DNA of 19,528 nt from CAYVZU01 sp964455935 (GCA_964455935.1 CAYVZU010000074.1:1-19528), one strand, 5' to 3'; shown: positions 6,754-14,236, counted from the stretch's first letter. Notes: generated from the letters alone by a model not told the origin. Translations and numbers: made by a program.

Positions 6754-6770
6754 TAGGTTACATTCTATTG
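6751..6770. promoter_or_regulatory. possible operator between the divergent promoters
   Basis: CAATAG-GTTACATT-CTATTG is a perfect 6-base inverted repeat with an 8-base spacer. It overlaps the hemerythrin -35 box and lies upstream of the regulator promoter, where a dimeric repressor or activator could govern both. The adjacent regulator is the obvious candidate, by position only. Confidence 0.4.
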
Positions 6771-6784
6771 ATTGAATAAAGAAA

Positions 6785-6814
6785 TTGCGGTTGGTATGCT
6801 CATTCTCTTATATT
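6785..6814 (+). promoter_or_regulatory. possible promoter giving a near-leaderless regulator transcript
   Basis: TTGCGG (6785-6790), an 18-base spacer and TATATT (6809-6814) would start transcription near 6821, two or three bases before the ATG at 6824. No Shine-Dalgarno precedes that ATG, which fits a leaderless mRNA. Confidence 0.45.
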
Positions 6815-6823
6815 CAACATAGA

Positions 6824-7666
6824 ATGGGACCAAGTATTCTAAGCTACACGAACCTGCGGGAATACCTGCGGGACCTATTTGAATCTCTGCGAAGGACCGA
6901 ACCCGGTTTTTCGTATCGCTCCTTTTCCAAACTGGTTGGATCCACTGCCCCCAATTTTCTGCAGCTGGTGCTCGCGGGAAAGTTGAGCCCTTCGGACTCC
7001 GCCGTGAAGAATCTAAGCCGGTCGCTGCGGCTCAATCGCAACGAGACGAAATACCTTCGCAATCTTGTGTCCCTGGCCCGCGCCGCCGGCCATGCCGAAA
7101 AGCAGATCTATTACCGGCGGCTCCTGGAGGCACGCAAGGGCGATGACAATTACATGCTGGCCAAAGATCAATACGAGTATTATTCAAAATGGTACTACTC
7201 GGCGCTGCGGGCCCTGGTGGGTTATGCCAAGATAAAGAAAGGGGCCGAGAATTTCCGCGGCCTTTCGAAAAAGTTGGTCCCGGCCATCTCGCCGGCCCAG
7301 GCCAAGCAGGCCATTTCGCTTCTTGAAAGATTGGGCTTGATCGAGGCCGATCCATTCGGGTATTATCGTCAATCGAACCGGGCCATTACGACCGGTTCGG
7401 GTTTTCGTTCGGTGGAGGTTTTAAACTTTCAAATGGAAACCCTGCGATTGGCGCAACTGTCTTTGGAGTCCTGCCCCGTGGACCTTCGCGACATTTCGAC
7501 ATTGACGATTAATATCTCCCAGAAGGGTTATGTCGAGATCCGCGACCGGATCGCCGCATTCCGCAAGGAGCTGGCGGATCTGGCCTGCCGCGACAACCAG
7601 GACGACCGGGTCTATCAGGTCAATCTGCAGCTTTTCCCTCTTAGCGTCACCAACAACAAGGACTAG
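6824..7666 (+). CDS. TIGR02147/DUF4423-type regulatory protein
   Basis: A 280-residue protein. The opening (SILSYTNLREYLRDLFESLR) and the following helix-turn-helix-like stretch (FSYRSFSKLVGSTAPNFLQL, then LSPSDSAVKNLSRSLRLNRN and ETKYLRNLVSLA) match the TIGR02147 family, whose N-terminus resembles a DNA-binding domain. The middle (YYSKWYYSALRALVGY... and a winged-helix-like AISLLERLGLIEADPFGYYR) and the C-terminal half fit the DUF4423 layout. The frame begins at a TTG (6785) that sits in the -35 box, so the ATG at 6824 is preferred; it matches usual family starts. The stop is eight bases from the next ATG, so it is cotranscribed with the DUF4382 lipoprotein. DNA binding and control of neighbours are inferred; the molecular role of this family is poorly characterised. 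Confidence 0.88.
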   Translation: MGPSILSYTNLREYLRDLFESLRRTEPGFSYRSFSKLVGSTAPNFLQLVLAGKLSPSDSAVKNLSRSLRLNRNETKYLRNLVSLARAAGHAEKQIYYRRLLEARKGDDNYMLAKDQYEYYSKWYYSALRALVGYAKIKKGAENFRGLSKKLVPAISPAQAKQAISLLERLGLIEADPFGYYRQSNRAITTGSGFRSVEVLNFQMETLRLAQLSLESCPVDLRDISTLTINISQKGYVEIRDRIAAFRKELADLACRDNQDDRVYQVNLQLFPLSVTNNKD

Positions 7667-7674
7667 GTGAAATA

Positions 7675-9579
7675 ATGCGAGTTCGTTCCTGGACGGCATC
7701 CGCCGTCGCGCTTGTTCTTTCTCTGCTGCTTACGTGGTGCTCCAACCAAAACCGCATCGCAGGCGGCTCATCGGAGACCCAGAACGGAACGGCCAAACTG
7801 CGGATTTATCTAAGCGACCGCCCGCTGCCCGACACGGTTGAGCATTTGTATGTGGAAATCCACGAAGTCCAGGTCTTCTCGCAAGACTTGGGATGGATTA
7901 CCGCGGCCACTTTGGATACGGTCATCGATGTCGCCGAACTCTCGAATGGCGGGAGGATGGCTCTGGCGGATACGCTGGTGCCCGCGGGAGCATACAGCCA
8001 GCTTCGAATCCTGTTTGGAACAGGAAACAGCCTGGTCGTAAATGGTGCAAGCCATGCATTGGTCTTATCAAACGATCAGGATTCGGGCAGCACCATTCAT
8101 CTGGATCTCACGCTCTCGGCCGGTCAGGCCATGGATGTTCTGGTGGACTTCAATGCAACCGAATCGGTCCAGTGGACCTTGCCTCTGCCCACGCTCGACC
8201 CGGAACCGCACGGCTATGTGATCGCCGATTGCGCACTGCTGACCGGCGGCATAACCGACCAGCGCGGCAGCCCAATCGCGTCGGCGATCGTGTGGGCCAG
8301 GGCCGGCGACAGCCTGGCAGTCTCGACCGGCAGCGACAGCAACGGCCAATACAGCTTGGTTCTTCGGCCCGGTTCGTATTCGGTTGTTTGCAGCGCGGCC
8401 GGCTACGGTTCGAGCAGCCCCGCTTCCCATGCCGTCAGCGTCTCGGCCCGTGATACTCTAAAGGATCGCAATTTCCGCATGGCTGACCTGGTCAGGGTGG
8501 ATCTGGTTCTTCTTTTTGGGACTGTGGCCGATTCCGCCGGCGCTCCAATCCGGGGCGCAACCATTCGCGCATGGTCCGCCAACAGCTTGGCCGCATCGGC
8601 CAATTCCGATAGCACGGGTTTTTATTCCGTGTTGCTGGCGGCCGGTTCTTACCGTCTCACCTGCAAAGCCCAGGGGTATGATTCTGCCACCCAGGAAATC
8701 CGGGTTGAAGCGGGAAGCGCAACAGCAAATCACAGCTTTCTGTTGAGGTTGAGTAGGATTGCTGTCGTTCCTCCTTCCTTTGCCTTGATCGCAGGCACGG
8801 TCCTTGACACGGCCGGCACCGTTCTTGACTCCGTACGGATCCAAGTCACGAACCCGCTGGGCAGCACCTATTGGGTCCTCTCTGGCAAGACCGGTGCTTA
8901 TGCAATTGAACTGCCCGCGGGCGATGTATATGAAGTGGCCTGCTCCACGGCCAATTACTTGGGTCAAGCACGGCGCGTTGAGCTGAAGTCCGCCGATACG
9001 GTTCTGGTTGATTTCCGCCTTTTGCCAATTTCTAGGCCGCCCGTGACAGGTTTGGTGACCGGCACGGTTCGCGACAAAAAAGGGGACCCAATGGGATTTG
9101 TTCCCATAGCGGCATCCATAGGAGACTCGGTTGTCGCATTCACGTTCAGCAATGCGGCCGGCCAATACAATTTTCGGCTGAAGTCAGGCGACTATACCAT
9201 AGCCTGTTCGACGCTGGTGTACCAATTCAGCAATCCGGCTGCGCGCACGGTGAATCTTGTAGAGAACCGAGATGTGTCCGCAGTGGACTTTGTTCTTTAT
9301 AACTACGTGACGGCGCCGTATGGGTTGCTCTCGGGGCCGGTTCGAGACGAGCAAGGAAACGCGATTGTCGGCGCGGTCATAACGGCGGAAAGTTGGGGCG
9401 GCACCAGGGTAAGGCAATACACCACCCAAAGCGGGCACTACCGAATGATCCTGGCGCCCGGCACGTACCATGTCACCTGCACGGCCAAGGGGGTCGAGAA
9501 GTTCGAGCCGGAGGCGCGCACGGTTGTGATCAAAGAGGGTGGGGAAGTCGACGATCAATCTTTTTTTGAAGAGGACTAG
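7675..9579 (+). CDS. DUF4382 lipoprotein with five carboxypeptidase-regulatory-like Ig domains
   Basis: A 634-residue surface or periplasmic protein. Residues 1-22 form a signal ending LLLTWC, a possible lipobox with an unusual Trp before Cys22. Residues about 38-186 match DUF4382 (AKLRIYLSDRPLP..., VEHLYVEIHEVQV, GAYSQLRILFG, LDLTLSAGQAMDVLVDF). Five repeated Ig-like CarboxypepD_reg-type domains follow from about 190, 279, 369, 457 and 549 to the end. Each opens G-x-V-x-D-x-x-G-x-P/A-x and carries G-x-Y-x-x-x-L-x-x-G-x-Y near its middle. These beta-sandwiches usually serve in binding or as spacers; no catalytic residues are seen. The ATG follows AGGTGAAATA, a usable ribosome site, eight bases after the regulator's stop. 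It ends 43 bp before the convergent OmpA gene, with no clear terminator between. The ligand is unknown. Confidence 0.9.
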   Translation: MRVRSWTASAVALVLSLLLTWCSNQNRIAGGSSETQNGTAKLRIYLSDRPLPDTVEHLYVEIHEVQVFSQDLGWITAATLDTVIDVAELSNGGRMALADTLVPAGAYSQLRILFGTGNSLVVNGASHALVLSNDQDSGSTIHLDLTLSAGQAMDVLVDFNATESVQWTLPLPTLDPEPHGYVIADCALLTGGITDQRGSPIASAIVWARAGDSLAVSTGSDSNGQYSLVLRPGSYSVVCSAAGYGSSSPASHAVSVSARDTLKDRNFRMADLVRVDLVLLFGTVADSAGAPIRGATIRAWSANSLAASANSDSTGFYSVLLAAGSYRLTCKAQGYDSATQEIRVEAGSATANHSFLLRLSRIAVVPPSFALIAGTVLDTAGTVLDSVRIQVTNPLGSTYWVLSGKTGAYAIELPAGDVYEVACSTANYLGQARRVELKSADTVLVDFRLLPISRPPVTGLVTGTVRDKKGDPMGFVPIAASIGDSVVAFTFSNAAGQYNFRLKSGDYTIACSTLVYQFSNPAARTVNLVENRDVSAVDFVLYNYVTAPYGLLSGPVRDEQGNAIVGAVITAESWGGTRVRQYTTQSGHYRMILAPGTYHVTCTAKGVEKFEPEARTVVIKEGGEVDDQSFFEED

Positions 9580-9622
9580 CCCAGGATCACGCCACAAACC
9601 GGGACACGAGGGCGGGCAAATG

Positions 9623-11374
9623 CTACCTTGTCCGAAAAATCTCGATGCGGCGGTTCATTTCCCGGCCTTCGGCCGTATTGTTGGGAGCAACGGGTTTGTC
9701 TTCGCCGAAACCGATTGCGCCAATCCGCTGGCTGCTGATCCCTCTGCGCGTTAGATAATCCGCTACCATCCGGGCCATTTTCTCTGACAGGACCTGGTTC
9801 GAGGCCCTGCTTCCATAACTGTCGGTGTGGCCGTGAACCTGAATTTCAATGTCGGGAAAGGCTTCCAGGGACTGAGCCAGCGCATCCAGTTCCGTCCGCG
9901 AGTCGGAATGCAAAACGGCGGAGCCCTGCGGAAACCGGACATTGCCCAGAATGGTCCTGCCGTGCTTGATTTCTTTTGGCTTGGAGTCGGGGCAGCCGTC
10001 CTGATCGCGAAAACCGTTGAAGACTTCCTTCTGGTCCGGGCATTTTTCCATGCTGTCCGCAATGCCGTCGGCGTCGTTGTCAAAGTCGGGACAGCCGTCG
10101 ACATCCTCGAAACCATCCATGTCTTCCGCCGCATTGGGGCAGCGGTCCGAAGCATCGGGAATGCCGTCGGCGTCGTTGTCCGTCTCCGGACAGCCGTCGG
10201 CATCCTCGAAACCATCCATGTCTTCCTTCTCATTTTTGCACGAGTCGGCCAAGTCAGGAATCCCGTCATCGTCATTGTCCGGGTCCGGACAGCCATCGCT
10301 GTCCTGGAAGCCGTCACGGTCCTCGGCAAGAACGGGGCATTTGTCTTGCGCGTCCGGACTTCCGTCGCGATCGTTATCCGGGTCCGGACAACCGTCGCCG
10401 TCCTGGAAGCCGTCGACATCCTCTTTTTGCGCGGGGCATTTGTCCCCATCGCCAAAGAGTCTATCTCCGTCCGGATCGGTTTCCTTCTTATGAAAGATCA
10501 GATACGAAAAAAACAGTGAGAGCGCGTATTTGGGCTGCATCCGGGTGGGCGCGATCCCCTCCATAGGCTGCGCGAGCAGCACCTCCGAGTCCGTGACCGA
10601 GAAGTCGCCGGCCAGAGTGAGCAGGAAGGAATCCATGCGCAAGCGGGCCGCCGACGAAAACCGAAGCGGGTCCTGGGCCGGGCTGATTCCGGAGATGGCT
10701 TTGGTTTCACCCGAGCCTTCCAGAATCCATTCGAAACGATCCCCCAGAAAAAATGTGGCGCCGGCTCCAAGTTTGTAAAAATCCTCCTGGCGTGCCTTGC
10801 CCGTGAATTCCTCGCCCAGGTTGAACCGCAGGGACAGCGGAACGGCCGCGCGAATCTTTCGGAGATCGAAGCTGCAAAGAAACAGAATGCTGAAATCGAT
10901 GTCGCCCGAGGTATAAGCAAACTCGTCATTGGTGAATTTGCGTGAAAAAAACCCCTTGTTGCGCGCCCCGGTGGGCAACGAGAAGGACCCGTCGAATCCC
11001 ACATCATAAAAACTGTAGTGCCGGTATGGGGGATAGATCATTTTGGCGAAGATCCGGGCGTCTCCCTGGGCGATGCAATTGCCGGTGGGCAGGTAGTCGG
11101 CATGAAAGGGAATGCTCCCGCCCACATCGAAGTAGTCCGAAATGCCCCATTGCGATTGGACCTCGATTGTGCCCTGGGCATCGCCATCGTACTGCGAGGA
11201 AAAATCCGGGTCATTGGTCGCGGAAATGCAGATCGTGTAAAGGCTGTTTGAAGCCCCCAGCGTGGCCGCGGGTTTGACGCGAAGCCCAAGCTCCGGAGGA
11301 TTGGTATCGAGCTGCGCCCGGGCGGAGATCACAAGCGCCAACAACAGAATAGCGGAAAGAAATCGCATGATCAT
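9623..11374 (-). CDS. OmpA-family outer-membrane protein with thrombospondin type 3 repeats
   Basis: A 583-residue protein. Signal peptide 1-20 (cleavage after ISARA). Residues about 30-295 are rich in alternating hydrophobic and aromatic strands (DFSILFLCSFDL, AGATFFLGDRFEW, YALSLFFSYLIF), fitting a beta-barrel. Residues 300-463 hold acidic calcium-binding thrombospondin type 3 repeats, including four exact 33-residue units. Residues 475-583 form an OmpA-like peptidoglycan-binding domain (NVRFPQGSAVL, HGHTDSYGS, IGFGEDKPVAPNNT, NRRIEI). Asp518 of HTDSYG is kept, but the arginine usual in LSxxRA is Met533 (LSEKMA), so binding of diaminopimelate may differ. ATGs at 11374 and 11368 are both possible and neither has a strong ribosome site. 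The start is one base after the stop of a small membrane-protein gene, implying coupled translation. The likely role is an outer-membrane to cell-wall tether. Confidence 0.93.
   Translation of the reverse strand: MIMRFLSAILLLALVISARAQLDTNPPELGLRVKPAATLGASNSLYTICISATNDPDFSSQYDGDAQGTIEVQSQWGISDYFDVGGSIPFHADYLPTGNCIAQGDARIFAKMIYPPYRHYSFYDVGFDGSFSLPTGARNKGFFSRKFTNDEFAYTSGDIDFSILFLCSFDLRKIRAAVPLSLRFNLGEEFTGKARQEDFYKLGAGATFFLGDRFEWILEGSGETKAISGISPAQDPLRFSSAARLRMDSFLLTLAGDFSVTDSEVLLAQPMEGIAPTRMQPKYALSLFFSYLIFHKKETDPDGDRLFGDGDKCPAQKEDVDGFQDGDGCPDPDNDRDGSPDAQDKCPVLAEDRDGFQDSDGCPDPDNDDDGIPDLADSCKNEKEDMDGFEDADGCPETDNDADGIPDASDRCPNAAEDMDGFEDVDGCPDFDNDADGIADSMEKCPDQKEVFNGFRDQDGCPDSKPKEIKHGRTILGNVRFPQGSAVLHSDSRTELDALAQSLEAFPDIEIQVHGHTDSYGSRASNQVLSEKMARMVADYLTRRGISSQRIGAIGFGEDKPVAPNNTAEGREMNRRIEIFRTR
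10025..10420 (-). repeat. four tandem 99-bp (33-aa) calcium-binding repeats inside the OmpA gene
   Basis: Residues 319-450 consist of four units of exactly 33 residues with the pattern D-x-D-G-F-x-D-x-D-G-C-P-x-x-D-N-D-x-D-G-x-x-D. Partial units flank both ends. Three units end with CP and one with CK. Equal length and high DNA similarity suggest recent duplication, so copy number may vary between strains. Confidence 0.85.
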
Positions 11375-11375
11375 A

Positions 11376-11543
11376 TTAAAGGTCCAGATCTCGGTCCTGT
11401 TTGCGGATTTTTCGGCGAACCTCTTTGAGCTTCTCGTGATTCTCGTAGTAGCTCTTGGGCAGTCGAAGGGTTTTGGCCAAGATCAAAACCCCAACCAGAA
11501 CAACCAATCCAATCAGGAGACTAAGGATTTCAACTTTAAGCAT
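11376..11543 (-). CDS. 55-aa single-pass membrane protein upstream of the OmpA gene
   Basis: The reading frame ATG (11543) to TAA (11378-11376) encodes MLKVEILSLL followed by IGLVVLVGVLILA, a clear transmembrane helix (about residues 6-23). A strongly charged tail follows (KTLRLPKSYYENHEKLKEV, then RRKIRKQDRDLDL). By the positive-inside rule the tail is cytosolic. Only T11375 separates its stop from the OmpA start, and the OmpA gene has a poor ribosome site of its own, so coupling is likely. I do not recognise a family. It may be a small assembly or regulatory partner of the outer-membrane protein. Its upstream site (GCGGATC) is a weak Shine-Dalgarno. The hydropathy pattern and the tight spacing make it more than a chance frame. 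Confidence 0.65.
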   Translation of the reverse strand: MLKVEILSLLIGLVVLVGVLILAKTLRLPKSYYENHEKLKEVRRKIRKQDRDLDL

Positions 11544-11557
11544 AGCTGATCCGCCGC

Positions 11558-11590
11558 AAACAGAGTCTGTTTTGGATTAAGGTATCCAAA
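11558..11590. promoter_or_regulatory. two overlapping palindromes upstream of the membrane-protein/OmpA pair
   Basis: AAACAGA-G-TCTGTTT (11558-11572) is a perfect 7-base inverted repeat with a one-base centre. It shares two bases with TTTGGAT-TAAGGT-ATCCAAA (11571-11590), another perfect 7-base inverted repeat. They lie 15-47 bases before the start codon on the minus strand. They could be protein operators, or two alternative stems in the 5' leader. Confidence 0.5.
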
Positions 11591-11932
11591 CTATTATTCC
11601 TTCCTATGTCATTTTGAGCGAAACGATAAATCATTTTCAATCCAAGCCATAACTACACAGGTTTCCATTCAACCACAGAAGGAAATCCGAGTTCAGAATG
11701 AAAACACGGAAGAAAATCTTTCTGGCGCGCCCCGCATCGGAGTAGATCTTTTCCCACTCTGTGTCCTCTTCTCCGGCCTCAGTGTTTCTCTGTGGTTTCA
11801 TGATTCTCTCGAGAGACGTGAGTGGTTACTCCTAGCCAAAGATTTCTCCTCAAAAACTCGCCGAAATAACAATGCCGCCGCGCATTGGGGACCTAAGCCG
11901 TTACTTGATTTGCACAACCAGCCCCGGCCCCC
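11591..11932. repeat. intergenic stretch with a long imperfect inverted repeat
   Basis: No gene is supported. AACCACAGA (11671-11679) matches TCTGTGGTT (11789-11797) in inverted orientation. Between them GAAAACACGG and CAGTGTTTCTC pair partly, so about 130 bases could fold into one imperfect hairpin. The wording (CTCTGTGT, TTCTCTGTGGTT) is of a type often seen in decayed intergenic repeats. No T-run follows. Confidence 0.45.
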
Positions 11933-12910
11933 TTACCAAGAAATTCTCCTCTTCTCCCGGTAAGTTTCAAGCGTCACAATCGGCGGCCGCTGAATGTCTT
12001 TGATTGATGTCCGTAGCGGAAGGTGCTCGTCTCCCGACATTTGGAATTGAATCATCTCCGGCCCCAATTGACCGGCCACGGAAAGAAGCCCGTGCTGCGC
12101 CGCCTTGTCGAGGAATGTCTGCAGGATGCCAAACGACATGCGGCCCAGATCCTGAATGGAGCGATTGCGATGGATGCGAAGATCTAGATCGACCTGCGCA
12201 AAGATCTCGAGCCCATAGCGCTGGAACAAGTCCAGCAGATGCCCGATCTCCACACCGTAGCCGATTGAGAACGGCAGATTTTCAAGGACCTCGCGCCGGC
12301 CCGCATATTCGCCCGAAAGAGGCTGCATGATAAAAGCCAGTTCGGGGTAGCAAAGACTAAGAATGGGCCGAATCAGGATTTCCGTTACGCGGCCGCCGCC
12401 CGAGGGCCGCAGCTCGTTGCCGGTCCGCAGGGGCCGGTTGTAGAAAGCCTTGACGTAGCCGATCCCAGGGGTCTCCAGCAGAGGACCCAGCAGGCCGTAA
12501 ACAAACTTGGGGCCGATATTCTTGATGTCGGCATCCAGCCAGACCACCAAATCGCCCTTCATGACATGCAGGCTTTTCCACAGATTCTCGCCTTTCCCTT
12601 TGGCCGCGGGCTGATCGGGCAGGATGTCGGCCGCGGTGTAAAAAAAGGCGCCGTTGCTGACGGCTTCGCCCCGGGTCCTATCGCTGGAGCCGGAGTCCAC
12701 CACCACAATTTCGTCCACAAGGCCATATTTGCCGATCAGTTCCTGTGTGATCATGCGCACTTCGGCGCCAATGGTCTCCTCTTCATTCAGGGTGGGAATG
12801 CCGATGCTGATGGCGTGTCCAAGCGCTTTCTTCCGCTCGGATAAGCGTTTGAGATCCGCAAACCTGGAATGATGAAAGGTGCGGCTTTTAAGCCATTCGT
12901 CAGGAGTCAC
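11933..12910 (-). CDS. gpgS: glucosyl-3-phosphoglycerate synthase (GT81 family)
   Basis: A 325-residue GT-A fold glycosyltransferase that makes glucosyl-3-phosphoglycerate from an NDP-glucose and 3-phosphoglycerate, the first step to glucosylglycerate (a compatible solute and, in mycobacteria, a methylglucose lipopolysaccharide precursor). Motifs: IGIPTLNEEETIG (donor site), VVVDSGSSDRT, KGKGENLWKSL, the metal-binding D-x-D at Asp126-Ala-Asp128 in WLDADI, GGRVTEILIRPIL, QPLSGEYAGRR, and His247 in RIHRNRS, the family's usual metal histidine. The start is a GTG (12910); the next ATG would delete the donor motif. No Shine-Dalgarno is obvious. The companion phosphatase (gpgP) is not in the window. 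A mannosyl-3-phosphoglycerate synthase activity is a less likely alternative. Confidence 0.88.
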   Translation of the reverse strand: MTPDEWLKSRTFHHSRFADLKRLSERKKALGHAISIGIPTLNEEETIGAEVRMITQELIGKYGLVDEIVVVDSGSSDRTRGEAVSNGAFFYTAADILPDQPAAKGKGENLWKSLHVMKGDLVVWLDADIKNIGPKFVYGLLGPLLETPGIGYVKAFYNRPLRTGNELRPSGGGRVTEILIRPILSLCYPELAFIMQPLSGEYAGRREVLENLPFSIGYGVEIGHLLDLFQRYGLEIFAQVDLDLRIHRNRSIQDLGRMSFGILQTFLDKAAQHGLLSVAGQLGPEMIQFQMSGDEHLPLRTSIKDIQRPPIVTLETYREKRRISW

Positions 12911-12970
12911 CTAAGCAATATAAATTAAGAAAGTCCTCGGTTCTTGGTTCTCAGTTCCCAGTTTCCAAGA

Positions 12971-13010
12971 CCAAAACAACGGAGCACGACGGATGCTCCT
13001 GCCCGTTTTT
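12971..13010 (-). terminator. possible terminator of the FAD oxidoreductase gene
   Basis: On the minus strand GGAGCA-TCCGTCG-TGCTCC forms a 6-base stem (12999-12981), followed by GTTGTTTT. The flanking CCAAAAAC and TTTTGG extend the pairing imperfectly. It lies about 40 bases after the oxidoreductase stop. A wider 10-base inverted repeat GTTCTCAGTT / AACTGAGAAC (12947-12956 / 13018-13027) encloses it. Confidence 0.45.
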
Positions 13011-13041
13011 GGCTGATAACTGAGAACAAACAACTTCTTCT

Positions 13042-14229
13042 TCACGCAGCCGACACCATCTCTACCCGTTCAACAATCTTTTTTCGCTCCTCCTCGACTT
13101 TTTCCCACACGTTGCACATCAAGGCACCCACAATGCGGCCGTCGCGCAGGTAATGGAGCACCCCGGTATCGTTCTCCTTCTGCCAATCCGGCACAATCTC
13201 CAAACTGGAATCGACATCTCCTACCGCTTCGTAGCCAAACTCGAACAGGTCCGAAAAAAAGTAAGGCATGTAAAGATAGGGTTCGTTGAGCCCGGCCATG
13301 TTGCGACCGGCCGCCGCACCCTGGTTGAGCGCGTTGTCCCAGTGCTCGACGCGCATGCGCCGGCCCAGGGCCTGATAGGGAAATTGGGCGTTGTCGCCCG
13401 CCGCGTAAATCCAGGGGCAGGATGTCTGGAGCATCTCATTGACCGCGATTCCATTGTCAAGCCGCAGACCCGCGCTTTGAGCCAGGCCGGTCTCGGGTGC
13501 AATTCCAATTCCCACAATCACTATGTCGGCCTCAATCTCCCCGCTATGGTCGAATTGCGCCTTAAACCGGTCGCCTTCTTTGACGATGGCCGTTAGCCGC
13601 CGGCCCGGCAGCAGACACACATTGCGTTGCAGATACTTCTGCTCGACAGCACTCCCCAACGGCTCCGGAAACACGCGGCTGCACAGATGGGCTTCGGGAA
13701 AGACCATTGATACAGCCATCCCGTTCATACTCAGGGCGGCGGCTATTTCGGATCCAATAAACCCGCCGCCAATGACCAGCGCTGATTTTCCGGCCCCGGA
13801 CTGGGCGCGAATGTTGTGGTAGTCGTCCAGAGTTCGGTAGTAACTGATGTCCGGCAGGTCTCCTCCGGGAATGGGCAGCCTGCGGGGAAATCCGCCCGTG
13901 CAAATGAGAAGCTTTTCGAAAGAGAACATTTTGCCTGCAAAATCAACAAGCTCTTTGTTGCGGGCGTTGATGGACACGGCCGGGCACCCGAGATGCAGCG
14001 TCACGCCGTTTTCTTCGTAAAAGCGATTATCCTGAACATAGATTTCCGGCTCCTTTTTTTTGCCGGTCCAGAGTCCCTTTGTCAATGGCGGCCGGTGATA
14101 GGGAGGAACCGTTTCTTGTCCAAGCAGCAGGATGGATCCGTTTGGATCGCCCTGACGGATTCCTTTGACCGCGGAAGCGCCGGCCAGACCGCCGCCGATG
14201 ATGATGTATGGATAGCGATGTTCGAGCAT
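13042..14229 (-). CDS. FAD/NAD(P)-dependent oxidoreductase, AIF/ferredoxin-reductase type
   Basis: A 395-residue two-dinucleotide-binding flavoprotein. FAD motif IIIGGGLAGASAV at residues 9-21, NAD(P) motif ALVIGGGFIGSEIAAAL in the middle, and the second FAD motif IYAAGDNAQFP. The C-terminal domain (YFFSDLFEFGYEAVGDVDS, then GVLHYLRDGRIVGALMCNVW) resembles AIF and rubredoxin/ferredoxin reductases of the BphA4 group. Such enzymes pass electrons from NAD(P)H to a small iron-sulfur protein. No ferredoxin, rubredoxin or Rieske partner is adjacent, so the acceptor is unknown. The frame opens 37 codons earlier, but ATG 14229 is preceded by GGGAGGA at the right distance and starts just before the FAD fold. 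A weak promoter (TTGTGC, 18 bases, TACTTA; minus strand 14295-14266) lies upstream. It is divergent from the CheB-CheR fusion. Confidence 0.9.
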   Translation of the reverse strand: MLEHRYPYIIIGGGLAGASAVKGIRQGDPNGSILLLGQETVPPYHRPPLTKGLWTGKKKEPEIYVQDNRFYEENGVTLHLGCPAVSINARNKELVDFAGKMFSFEKLLICTGGFPRRLPIPGGDLPDISYYRTLDDYHNIRAQSGAGKSALVIGGGFIGSEIAAALSMNGMAVSMVFPEAHLCSRVFPEPLGSAVEQKYLQRNVCLLPGRRLTAIVKEGDRFKAQFDHSGEIEADIVIVGIGIAPETGLAQSAGLRLDNGIAVNEMLQTSCPWIYAAGDNAQFPYQALGRRMRVEHWDNALNQGAAAGRNMAGLNEPYLYMPYFFSDLFEFGYEAVGDVDSSLEIVPDWQKENDTGVLHYLRDGRIVGALMCNVWEKVEEERKKIVERVEMVSAA

Positions 14230-14236
14230 AGTGAAT

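Noticed and set aside
9827..10519. 230-codon frames on both strands across the calcium-repeat region
   Set aside because: They are by-products of the 99-bp tandem repeats, giving low-complexity products; the OmpA frame has clear domains.
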